A stretch of 64,000 bases of DNA, from the NCBI GenBank assembly GCA_019155185.1, contig CM032798.1, forward strand, positions 4,291,501 to 4,355,500, in the 5' to 3' direction. Every line of letters begins with the position of its first letter. Within the stretch, counting starts at the first letter, position 1. Position numbers and translations under genes: made by a program. The DNA is from Beaufortia kweichowensis. Its lineage: Eukaryota; Chordata; Actinopteri; Cypriniformes; Gastromyzontidae. The notes beneath the pieces were generated by a model. It did no database searches. It was not told where the DNA came from and worked only from the letters and a program-made list of their open reading frames with translations. Shown here piece by piece: positions 54,527 to 64,000 of this stretch.

Positions 54527-54680
54527 AAAGCTGCAATTTGCAACTTTCTTTTGGGTAAAAATATACAAAAATCAATTATTAAGCAAGTATGTGAAAAAAA
54601 CCTGACATTTTGACTTACCCTGATTGACAATGGTAAGCTTTTAATATTGATTTATAATTTGAGCTGTCAGCAAATGTCAG
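54527..54680. repeat. AAAGCTGCAATC dispersed repeat, copy 2
   Basis: AAAGCTGCAATTTGCAAC, GGGTAAAAATA and GATTTATAATTTGAGCTGTC follow the order of the copy at 46529-46677, with small length differences. Confidence 0.6.
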
Positions 54681-56592
54681 TTTGATGTCATTTCACTACA
54701 GCCCTCATAAAGATAAGAACATAAAAAAGATGTATTTCAGTATTTATAACCATAAACGTGTGATAGGAGTGTATCTTGTTAGTATATATACACCCCAGAC
54801 AGATAATGATGTCTTTGTGAGGTCTGATCGGCCTGGAGGAGTATGTGATGGAGGGGGTTGTTGTTCGTTGAGTAATGGTGCACTTTTGGCCGGCATTGGG
54901 GTCGCTCACAATTAAGGTCTGAGTGGCGGCAGGAAGTCGCAGCGCTTTAATGAATAGAGTGAAAGACTCGTTTGAAGTGTGAAAGTGATCTGTTGACTCA
55001 TCCTTTCCCAGGCGCCCGTTTGCCCGTGCGTCCAGCTGACCTCTACAGCATGTGCGTAAACCACACGTACATCAGTGTGTTGTACTGATTATGCGATATG
55101 GGATTATATTGTTTGTAAACAGCTTTTTTAGGATCGGTTAGAGAAGTGTAGAGAGATAGGAGAATAGGTAGAGTGGGTTTTACCACAGTGAATTGTATGG
55201 CATACACATCGTCCCCATCCCCAGATATTACACACAGATCTCATCATTAGGGTATCTGGCACTGTGCCTGCTCTCTCTCTCTTCTCTCTCTCTCTTAAAG
55301 CTCCCCAGAGACTAACTGATCCAGAAGGATGCCTTCTCTTCATACACACACCCCTAGAGAAAGATTTCATGGATGTTGAAATGTTGTCATAGGCATATGT
55401 GCTTCAGGGCATTACATATAACACAAGTGATGAGAATTGTGCAGAAATTAAAAATGAAACCAGTTTACAGTATTAGTTTTGACTGCACATCCATAATACT
55501 GGAATTACAGTCAAGACTTGAAATATCTGAGAGAATGTATTTATTACCAATATATTGAACCTTCTGTTAATATTTTTATTAACCTCTGTCGACAAAATCC
55601 AGACATCAGATAAATATTAGCCTATACACATATTTTCTATATAAGAAGAGGAAAATATAGATGCATAATGGATGTGACAATATACTTTGTAGGATTTCTG
55701 TTAATTAAAATGCACAAACCAGAAGCAATAATACCCAATTGAGAAGATGTGACTCTTCAAAGAATATAAATGAGCTATTTTAATTAAAAAAATACATTTT
55801 CTTTTCATTTTGTTGTGCCCATTTATGAGGAATATGGACCGTTATGGATGTGACAATTCTGAAAACCCTTTAAAAATATAATGCTTTAAACATAAAAAAT
55901 GCCTTAAATGTTAAAAAGAGACCTCACATGCGTATTTAAACCAGCATATGTTGACATGTGCACTATCAGTATGGTGAAAACCTTGCACAGTAAACAGCTG
56001 TCCCAGTTCGGAGACTTGGCGAATTCTGGTAGTGGCAAGAATTTATCATGGAAGAACAGCTTTGCTTCCACTGCGGATTATTTGCCAAAAAATTTAATGT
56101 AACAAAACACTCAGAGGAAAAGAGAATTAGTTTCTCGTCCCTTTAAACCTGCAGGTCGAGAAACAGGTTCAGTTAAAATAATTAAAAGCGAGGTTCGATA
56201 TAAGCACATCTCGCCGTCCCCGAGTAGACTTCATGTGTGTTGAATTCGATGCACTATGTGGAGATGAAGGATCCTTTGTCCCTGATGGGCCTGTGTTGGC
56301 GACTGGTGGAGATTGTGTTTGACGCCTTACTAGAAGTGGCCAGTATTGCTCACGCCGCCTGTCTGTATCACATATGAGACCTTCTTTTTAATTAAGGGAT
56401 CAAGACAGTCAGGCTGGGGAAAGTTGAACTCAGATTAGGTTAGTGTTGAATGAATGCTGGCTAATGCAATTAAAGATTTACCAATATTGGCCTTTTTTGC
56501 TACTGTCACAGATTGAACAGTTGTAACTTGTATTTTGGGAAATTGAAATTGCTGATGTAATGTAAATTGCTGGCTGTGTAATTTTATATATA

Positions 56593-56595
<3 letters not shown>

Positions 56596-56661
<66 letters not shown>
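56596..56661. repeat. (TA)n microsatellite
   Basis: About 33 uninterrupted AT units, flanked on both sides by related TATATGAAT words. Confidence 0.97.
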
Positions 56662-56664
<3 letters not shown>

Positions 56665-56721
56665 TGAATGTTCTGGAAACACATTAGCAATGTAAATTGT
56701 TTTATTTTTATATATGAATGT

Positions 56722-57025
56722 TTTGGTAACACTTTACAATAAGGTTATATGTTAACATTATTTAATGCATTAGCTAGCATGAACTGACAATGAACAATAC
56801 TTCTACAGCATTTATTAAACTTATTTTATGTACATTTCTGTGTTTACTAATACTTTTTTAAATCAGAAGTTGTATCTCTTAACATTACGTAATGCACAAT
56901 GACCTAACACGAGCAATTGTATTGACATGAACAAAGATGAATAAATGCTGAAAATCTATATTGCTCATTGTTAGTTCATGTTAGCTAATGCATTTACTAA
57001 TGTCAACAAATTCAACCTTATTCAC
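56722..57025. repeat. GGTAACACTTTACAATAAGG element (non-autonomous DNA element)
   Basis: Starts TTGGTAACACTTTACAATAA. It contains TTAATGCATTAGCTAGCATG, ACAATGAACAATACTTCTAC and GTTAGTTCATGTTAGCTAAT. It ends AACCTTATT, the inverse of the AATAAGGTT at the left end. This is a well-known repeat type of zebrafish-like genomes; the right terminus is cut short. Confidence 0.8.
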
Positions 57026-58499
57026 ACAATTGTTTCGTTTGTGAATGCATCTGTATAGTTTAGTAGTGTCAGACTTGATGTAAACCAACTTAACCAAAAT
57101 GTTAGTCACTCTTCCCCATCACCATTAATTAGTCGTTACAAAAGCAGAACGTAGAACAAAGCAGTGAGTTCACGCCTTAGGGAAATAGTAAAGCGTTGTC
57201 TAGTTAGCTGAATCAGACACAGGTCTTCACTTCTGCGTCTACACAGCTGTTTCACACTATAGCAGGTGGCCAGCAGTCATTCTACAGAGATGACAAAACT
57301 GCAGACTGACATATAGAGATGGATAGACAAAGCATGGATAGATGTGAGAGATGTAAGTGACATGATACAGATGGATCACAGACATAACATGTCAATATTA
57401 ATGTTAATAAACAAGGAAAACTGAACATGAAATATTGATGAAAGCTTCTTATTGAAACAGACATTGCATGAGAAGTGCTGTCTAGTTAGAAACGGCACTA
57501 GAGACCAACTAGACATAAAATGTAATAAAATAATTTGTCTTACATTAAAAATAGATTAAAGTCAGTTTATTTTAATAGCATAAAGATAAATTTAGTTAGC
57601 TCAGACATGTGCTTTGGATATTGTTACTGCATTATGTTAATATAGTGACATGATACATGGTTTGCTGTGGTGCGCTACAGGCTATGAATAGATAAGCATT
57701 GTTAGATCATTAGTCTTCATAAGTCAAGCACAGAAGTGAATGTGTATGGCGACGGACAAACACAGGTGCGCCTGCGTCTCTTTACAGACAGCTTTGTTTG
57801 CACAGATGCATCAGATTCTCTGCAATTAAAGTGAAATAAGACTAGATTAAATGTCCCAACTGTTTATGTTTTCGCCTTTCGTTTGGGGATCTTTGTTTCG
57901 TCTGCAGACAGGGATCAACTGTTTTATAATTATATATGAAAGGATTAGTAAAACAAAAACAGGCCAAGCTTCATCTGTTCCTGATGACTTAATTCAGAGT
58001 CATTTACATTATTAGACCTGATGCTAAGAGGCTAAATCGCAATTAGCATTTGCAGGTTCCACTCGGGAGATTCGCTATTCTGTAGGATGTGATGGGACAT
58101 GATTAACAGTATAAATGAAGTGTGTGTGCATGTTGGTGGATGAGTAGTTACATGCTTCCCTAGTGTCCATGCTGAGTCATGAATTAAACATGATAACAGA
58201 AGTTTGAACTCGCTGAAGCGGTTGGCTGGATGTGACTGAAGATGATGAAACGCTTTTATATCGCATTTATTTGAAAAGAAATCTTAATGTTTATATGCTT
58301 TTAATTGCCATTTACTGCTAAAAAAATGCAGTTGGCATTTATGTATTAAATTGACATTTCTGGTTACTAAAGACTTTTGTGCTAGTCCAACACAATCTCA
58401 TGGCAAGTTGAAACAATTTAATGAAATTGCTCATTTGTATGAATTTGTGTGATCTCAGTTGTATAATGTGCACTATACGAACTACCATTTTTTAAATTT

Positions 58500-58620
58500 T
58501 GGATATTATAATTTTAAAAAAAAAATTATTTTTAAAAATAACATATTTGACATGGACATATTTTATTCTTTTTTAATTTACTGTTTATTGGTATGAAAAT
58601 TTGTCAAATATTTATTCTCC
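58500..58620. repeat. AT-rich dispersed repeat, copy 2
   Basis: Same ordered words as at 25440-25560, ending GAAAATTTGTCAAATATTTA. Confidence 0.5.
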
Positions 58621-58647
58621 AAGACCTTTCTCTTGGCAATTTGTAAC

Positions 58648-58788
58648 TATTTTACAAGGTGGCTAATTTTTATAAAGTGATGTGATCTCATTTGTATTTT
58701 TTAATTTGATCTGTTATAGTGCCAGAGATGGTTATAGGTTTAGAGGCAGAGCAATTCACTTCATATGAATTAGCCACCTGGTAAAATA
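58648..58788. repeat. Palindromic MITE-like element
   Basis: TATTTTACAAGGTGGCTAATTT (split here: 58648-58669) matches the reverse complement of AATTAGCCACC plus TGGTAAAATA (58767-58788) with one mismatch, separated by about 97 bases. Strong arms without coding capacity suggest a fold-back element. Confidence 0.65.
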
Positions 58789-60242
58789 CAATGATATCGT
58801 CAGCATTTCTTTAAGTATTCTCTGAAAACGCAGTAAAATGCACATAGTAAATTGTATGGGCATGACTCTATTTAACACTAACAAAAACAGTTTAGAAAAT
58901 CTGTGGTAAAACTAAGGAAGCACATTCTCCTCCAGCGGAAACTGACGGATAACTCATTATAAGCGGGAAAACAGGAACTAAGGAAGCGTGAAGGAAGTGA
59001 TTTAGCTTCTCGCTATTGATCCTCACTGGATAACAGAAAGTCTCACGCTTAAACGGGATTAAGAGCGAGTAAACAGCAGCATCTCTTAGCAGGCGTCCAT
59101 GCTCATCACAGGCTTTAGTTTGCCTCTGTTTGCAGCTTAATCTACGCTGAGATGGCATGCCGCGGCGTATAAACGTTGCTGTGTTTCAGTCAGCCAAAGA
59201 AACCTACGACACTGATTGTAATGAGCTTTTTCTCATTCATTCTCAGTGAAATAATAAGGCAGGCCTTCCATACTGCATTTCTGCTTTTTTCAGGACTGTT
59301 ACTGTTTGGAAAAAAGAGGAATTAAATCTATGGGTAAGACCTACATGAGATGTTCCTTTAGGGAATCTGGGAATAAAAAGTTGGAAAGGGCAGTAGGCTG
59401 TACTGGTAATAGAAAACCATTAAATCTTACTGGAATATGGCTCAAAACACATTACATAACATTTTTTTAATTGTGAAAGCTAATGGTTTATAATGGGATT
59501 TGTAATGAAAACCATTAGAATTTGTATAGTATTATATTCATTGCACAGGTTTGATTGACCAAGAGATCGGTATTATACATTTATGTCGCAATTTTGTCCT
59601 CTCTTTGTATTGCACCATACAAATCTCTATGATGGTCTTTTAAATGAAACATATCATTAATGCTTCAGACTTGACTTTTCACACTGTGTCTGTTGTTTAA
59701 TACCGTGTCAATATTGTTTCTGTTCAGTGATTCGGTCAATGGAACTCTAATGGAACAGTGAATGTGTCAGCCGTGAGTGGCCGTCCCTGTGGGTCTCTGT
59801 TAAACGCAGGGTAAAGACGCTCAGTTTGCACTGTTCTGCTGTGTGGTTCCTCAGTGAGGCGGTTACAGGCCGTGTCAGAGGTGACGGGAGTGAATGGGGT
59901 CTCTGGACCTCCTCCTTCATGCTGGAATAATGTAAAGACCCAGCGGAGGCCCAGTCGGGCAGAACGTTACCAGGGTCGAGGCTTTGTTTCAGGGTCACGG
60001 CTACAAGGAGGAGAAGGATTCCTGCACATTCATGTCTTACTGAGAACCAGACGAACAGAGAAAAGGGATGGTTGTGTTACCGCTCTGACTGAAAAAATCC
60101 AGGGATACAGGTTCAAGATGGAATATGGGAAAATTAATTCAATTAAGAGATGTATTTGCAAAGCAAAATAAGAGCAATTTAATGCAAATGTAAGCCAAGT
60201 ATGGAAGATGCATGATGATGTCATGATTTTGGGTAAATAGTG

Positions 60243-60375
60243 TACCATGGTAATATTGTGGTGTTGTTTAAAGTACCTTATAGAACTATAGTAATGCAAT
60301 GACTTATTATTATTTGAAATACCTTGGATTTTCACAATAATACCACATGTAAAATGGTAATACCATAAATTGTGA
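60243..60375. repeat. TACCATGGTAATATTGTGG imperfect palindromic repeat
   Basis: TACCATGGTAATATTGTGGT at the left and ATACCACATG plus TAAAATGGTAATACC at the right form imperfect inverted arms around an AT-rich centre. Confidence 0.5.
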
Positions 60376-61916
60376 TGCTTGGGGATGTAGACTCATATTG
60401 GATGTTAAGATCAACCCTCAGGGCTTTCTCCTTTAAAGCTGAAATACGCCGATCCCAAATGTGTGTGCCTGTATTTCTATGTTTAAAAATGTAAGAATCC
60501 AGCAGCCTGTGAATGAGAATCTTTATATATCTCACAACTGATTTTTGTATAAAAGTGGAAGTTAACAGAATAGAGGAAGCAAAATGTATTTCAACTGAGA
60601 AATTCCTAAAGCTGTATAAGAGATTATTTAATTAAGTGGTTAAGTGTGGAAATTTTCCCAGGAGAAGATGTGCAAATATGTATGTGCACACATTTAGATG
60701 TGCAGCCAGCTCGGTATGGTATTTGTTCATTTTTAACCATTGTGTCACCCAATTTCTATTTTTTTCAAAGATTTCATCAGGTTCTTGTGCTAAACCTCTG
60801 TGTGTGAGTGTGAATGCCTCAAGCACTGATCCTATCAAAGCTGTCTCTCGTCTAGGAATCAAAAATGAACAAATGGGAAATTCTGTGTTGAGACGAGTAT
60901 TGAGGGTAAAGCCCTGTAAGCTCTGAGATAAGAGAGACAGTTCATCCAAGGTCAAACACCCTGTTAGCAGTCACGCTACATAGACTGTCATGCTTTGTAC
61001 ATTTTAATGAGGTTTAGCTTCACCATTTCCAGGATCTTTCCATTGGATATTTTCTTTGGTCTGTGCCTTTGAGCATTTATGCCTAATGCTCGTCTCACAG
61101 CTAACTAACATGTACCGAAGCATCAAAGGTTAAATGGTTTTTGGACAGTGCAATTGCAATATCAATTATTTTTTGAAAAACTGTAAAAAACCTTTGTTGT
61201 ATTTTTCATTTGTAAGTCGCTTTGAATAAATGAATTTGCTGCTTTATTGGTAGCAAATTTTAGGCGATGTGAATTTGTTGACTTTGCAGAATAAGTAATA
61301 ATCCTCTTTAGATACAATATAATGCATTCAATGACCACTTGTACTGTAAATATATATATATATATATATTTCTAATAGCATTACTGTATCTAGGTACTTT
61401 CCATCAGCAATCAATTGTAATTCTCCAAATGCAACTTCAATACTGTACAGTTCCATTGCAGTATCTGTTTTTGAGGTTTTGACCTCACGTGTTGTCATTT
61501 AAAGATTGCTTTATACCTCATTCTCATTTCCTTCAACCCTCACCAGCAGAGCTCTGCTCTTAATTGTTGTGTCAATGTTTTGGCCCTGAAGCTCATACTC
61601 ATTTCCTAATGTTAACACGAATCTTACAGGGTGGCAAAATTACTTAACTAAATAAGTTCCCCCGTTCAGTTTATTTAATGACCTTGATGAATTAGCAATT
61701 GAGCGCATGCTAATTTATGTTCTTGTTTTCTTGAGTGTAGCTGTGACCCCCCGAATGCATTACAGAGGATTTATTCTGGTTTAACAGTTGTTGTTTTTAA
61801 TGCTTTGATGCTCTCTGTTTTTCATTTTGAGGAATTTGGGATCACAGTGTGGTTTGTTTACGGTAGATTTGTTTTTATTTAACAGTTCTTTGCTAAATGT
61901 AAGACTTGATGGATTT

Positions 61917-61960
61917 GTGGGTGGTTGCCAAGGTGTTACTATGGTTTGCTAAGGTATTCA
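61917..61960 (+). repeat. Fragment of GGTTGCCAAGGTGTT repeat
   Basis: GTGGGTGGTTGCCAAGGTGT followed by TACTATGGTTTGCTAAGG. Same family as 39972-40028. Confidence 0.6.
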
Positions 61961-62158
61961 AAGTGTCTGTTAACATGTTAACATTCCAAACTTTAAAGCT
62001 AAAATCCACGAATTTGGTTTTTCATTCATCACCTCTGTTTGAAAAATAAAATTGCAGGTTACTTTACGTTCTTATTTTTATGTTGGTGTAAGTCAAATGA
62101 CATACTTCCTCAATGTAAAAGCTAATTCTTTAACATTTATGTGTTATTGTTTCACCAG

Positions 62159-62412
62159 GTCAATGGCAAAGACCTTTCCAAGGCGACACACGACCAGGCG
62201 GTGGAGGCCTTCCGTACGGCTAAAGAACCCATCATGGTACAGGTGTTACGCAGGGCACCCAGACCCAAACCCGCATGCCCGAATGGAGAAGCCCAGGTGG
62301 TGGACATCAGCACCCAGACGGATATCACCTTCCAACATATCATGGCCCTCAGCAAGATACCTGCTTCCTCCACACCTGTAGATGTCCTTGAACAATATCT
62401 TATGCCGGAGGG
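62159..62412 (+). CDS. pdzrn3: pdzrn3 exon 4: end of PDZ domain 1 and STQTDITF block
   Basis: A 254-base exon encoding residues 304-387 plus two bases of 388. VNGKDLSKATHDQAVEAF is the betaE-alphaB part of PDZ1; H314 at the start of alphaB predicts class I ligands. IMVQVLRRAP is the last strand. A Pro-rich linker and then STQTDITFQHIMALSK (354-369) follow, a block shared by PDZRN3, PDZRN4 and PDZD4 (family knowledge). The acceptor is TTGTTTCACCAG and the donor is GG|GTGAGT. It is entered in phase 0 from either exon 3 (long form) or the exon at 53008-53076 (short form), so it is the first exon common to both. Confidence 0.97.
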
Positions 62413-63262
62413 GTGAGTGACAGCTTTGTGGACCAATCAGAATGCAGATAATTTCAGATAGACTTTTGAATAGACTTTAGAGAAAGTCAGATAGACCTTC
62501 CGAAAGAAATTTGGCCTTAATGTATTGCAGTTTGTTGTGTTGCTCCACCGGCGCAGCTAGACTTTAATATACTTGTGGCATGGTTTCGGCCCAGGGCACA
62601 ACACAGAATAACACCACTTTCATTTATTTGAATTTACATCTGAGTTTCCTCGTCTTCTGTGCGTCTCCTCGGGGTTTGTCTCGTACACATTTAAACCTTT
62701 TTTTAATTTCAAGGAGAGAGGGAATTCAATTGATTTATTTCAACTTAACTGAATTTTAAAGACAAGTATTTCTACAGATGTTTGTAATTACCTGATAAAA
62801 CATACCTTCCCTTTTTGTAATTATTTTTATACCTAAAGATGAACAAGATTTTAGTGCTGTTATAAAACAAATCTGATTGGAAAAAACTTTCAAGCCTTTG
62901 TTAAACATCCAATATATTCACATCTGATTAATTTTTTGTCATTAATAATGGAAAATACCATATACGTTTTGTCTTAAAAATTGTGTCTTTAATAAAATAA
63001 GTTTCATTTTAATGTAGTTTAGTTAAAGACTGTTTTGACTCATCAGCAATGTCAGTCCATAAATGTAGATTTTTGCTTGAATCATAATGGGGTGATTGTA
63101 ACAACCTGATTTCTTGTGTTTTTCAATATTATATTTTTGTCTTTTTTCATTGAAATCGTTACCTTTTTGGCTTAAAAATGTGCTAAAACACAGCTTGTAC
63201 ATTTCTAGTAGTGAGCAAATGTAAATGGTGTGATTTTTATGGTGTGGTTTTATGTTTTACAG
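62413..63262 (+). other. pdzrn3 intron 4
   Basis: 850 bases, GTGAGT to TTTTACAG, AT-rich, no other feature seen. Confidence 0.9.
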
Positions 63263-63350
63263 ACACTCTGCTGGTCATGAGTACTTTGACCCCAGTGATT
63301 TCCTCGAGGGCATGCAGCATGAGATAGAGAGAGAGGAACTGGAATACGAG
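63263..63350 (+). CDS. pdzrn3: pdzrn3 exon 5: acidic linker between PDZ1 and PDZ2
   Basis: An 88-base exon completing G388 and encoding HSAGHEYFDPSDFLEGMQHE and then IEREELEYE, to residue 417. It returns the frame to phase 0. The HEYFDPSDF order matches HEYYDPNDY of PDZRN3 and is unlike PDZRN4, supporting the assignment (from memory). The donor is GAG|GTAATG. The linker is rich in Glu and Asp and leads into PDZ2, which is not in the window. Confidence 0.95.
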
Positions 63351-64000
63351 GTAATGTACACATTCTGCCCCAAAACAGACATCTTGAGGCCTTTTAGCCT
63401 GGTTCCCTCAGACAGATGCGAGACGCTGATATCATTATTTACCCCCGTCACTGACTTACATACACATCGATAGAAGATGATAATTGGATGGGTTTGAAAT
63501 GGAAGACCGACTGAAATGATGGATCCGTTCATGTACGGTTAAGCGCAGACAGATTAGGTTATAATTACAATAGCCGACGGAGAGTTATGAGGACGAGTCC
63601 ATAAACAGATGAAGTTCAGTGACTTATAGCGGCAGATGCTCGGCACGCAGCACTCTCCACGACCTCTCGTTCGGCCCCCGAGGGCCTCCAGGAGACAGAG
63701 ATCAATGCCCAGACCAATGCAAGCCTCCTGCCTTGTTTACCCTGATTAATGTACGCCTTTGCACTTCAAGGACAAAAGAAAGCACATCAGACGCTGTGAG
63801 GTAGAAATGCGCTAATCTGCGATGTTTGGAGGTCTTTTCATATCGTAGTGCAGCGCTGGCAGACGTTTATAATCATGTTATGTAATAAACTAACCGGCTT
63901 ACCGCACACCACGGCTGAGTTTATGAGAGGATTGAGTTTTTGTTTTTCTTACAGAAATTGAATCTGGTCAACCTGATCTCACAGGAAGAGTAGTTTTGTA
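63351..64000 (+). other. pdzrn3 intron 5 (incomplete)
   Basis: The block is GC-richer than other introns near 63600-63720 (CGGCCCCCGAGGGCC), with no repeat signature. The right edge of the window cuts the gene here. A possible sixth exon at 63955 is treated separately. Confidence 0.6.
63955..63993 (+). CDS. Doubtful pdzrn3 exon 6 start, reads into a stop
   Basis: TTTTTGTTTTTCTTACAG is a good acceptor ending at 63954. In the frame left by exon 5 the next codons read KLNLVNLISQEE and then TAG at 63991-63993. The family has EVDLYRMNSQDK and then LGL at this point (from memory), so there is a weak resemblance (L, S, Q, with several similar residues). It could be a short-form terminal exon, a damaged or misread exon 6, or a chance match inside the intron with the true exon beyond the edge. 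A second AG at 63984 gives the same frame and stop. Only 46 bases are visible. Confidence 0.2.
   Translation, partial: KLNLVNLISQEE

Larger units (their letters stand above)
53077..62158 (+). other. Intron 3, last part
   Basis: No gene is supported. It contains (CT)n at 53390-53489, a compact unique block at 53930-54270, an AAAGCTGCAAT repeat copy, (TA)n, the GGTAACACTTTACAATAAGG element, a palindromic element near 58648-58788, and fragments of known repeat types up to the exon 4 acceptor. A GC-richer unique stretch at 59850-60030 has no coding support. Confidence 0.65.

Overview
The window is nuclear DNA from a bony fish, most likely a cyprinid (zebrafish/carp group). The evidence is a multi-exon vertebrate gene with GT-AG introns, an AT-rich background, long dinucleotide runs, and dispersed repeats of types I know from cyprinid genomes. 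These include short inverted-repeat elements starting AGTTCACCCAAAAATGA, a 'GGTAACACTTTACAATAAGG' element, and a tRNA-derived SINE. There are no bacterial-style operons, and nearly all the open frames are chance frames in introns.

One protein-coding gene runs left to right through the whole window: pdzrn3 (PDZ domain-containing RING finger 3, also LNX3/SEMCAP3), an E3 ubiquitin ligase scaffold. I could place five coding exons with matching phases: 3403-4116 (RING, TRAF-type zinc fingers, coiled coil), 6773-6859 and 8363-8470 (first two thirds of PDZ1), 62159-62412 (end of PDZ1 and the STQTDITF block) and 63263-63350 (acidic linker). Together they encode 417 residues. The gene continues past the right edge, so PDZ2 and the C-terminal region are not here. 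Whether this is the a or b teleost paralog cannot be settled from the sequence.

The most interesting feature lies inside the 53.7 kb third intron. At 53008-53076 there is an alternative first coding exon of 23 codons, beginning MGCRVC and ending QYKLLYEVCQ. It has a strong start context, a good donor (CAG|GTAACT) and phase 0, which joins exactly to the exon at 62159. It would make a short form without RING, zinc fingers or the ligand loop of PDZ1, and with an N-terminal myristoylation/palmitoylation signal. This resembles the N terminus of PDZD4 and of short PDZRN3/4 isoforms. The sequence at 52680-53007 is its probable promoter and 5' UTR.

Layout: 1-3402 is upstream sequence with repeats; 3403-8470 holds exons 1-3 and two short introns, with a CpG-dense patch just after exon 1; 8471-62158 is the giant intron with repeats, microsatellites, a 3 x 96 bp tandem array, several GC-richer unique blocks that look like regulatory elements, and the alternative first exon; 62159-63350 holds exons 4 and 5; 63351-64000 is intron 5 with a doubtful sixth exon at the very end, which reads into a stop codon.
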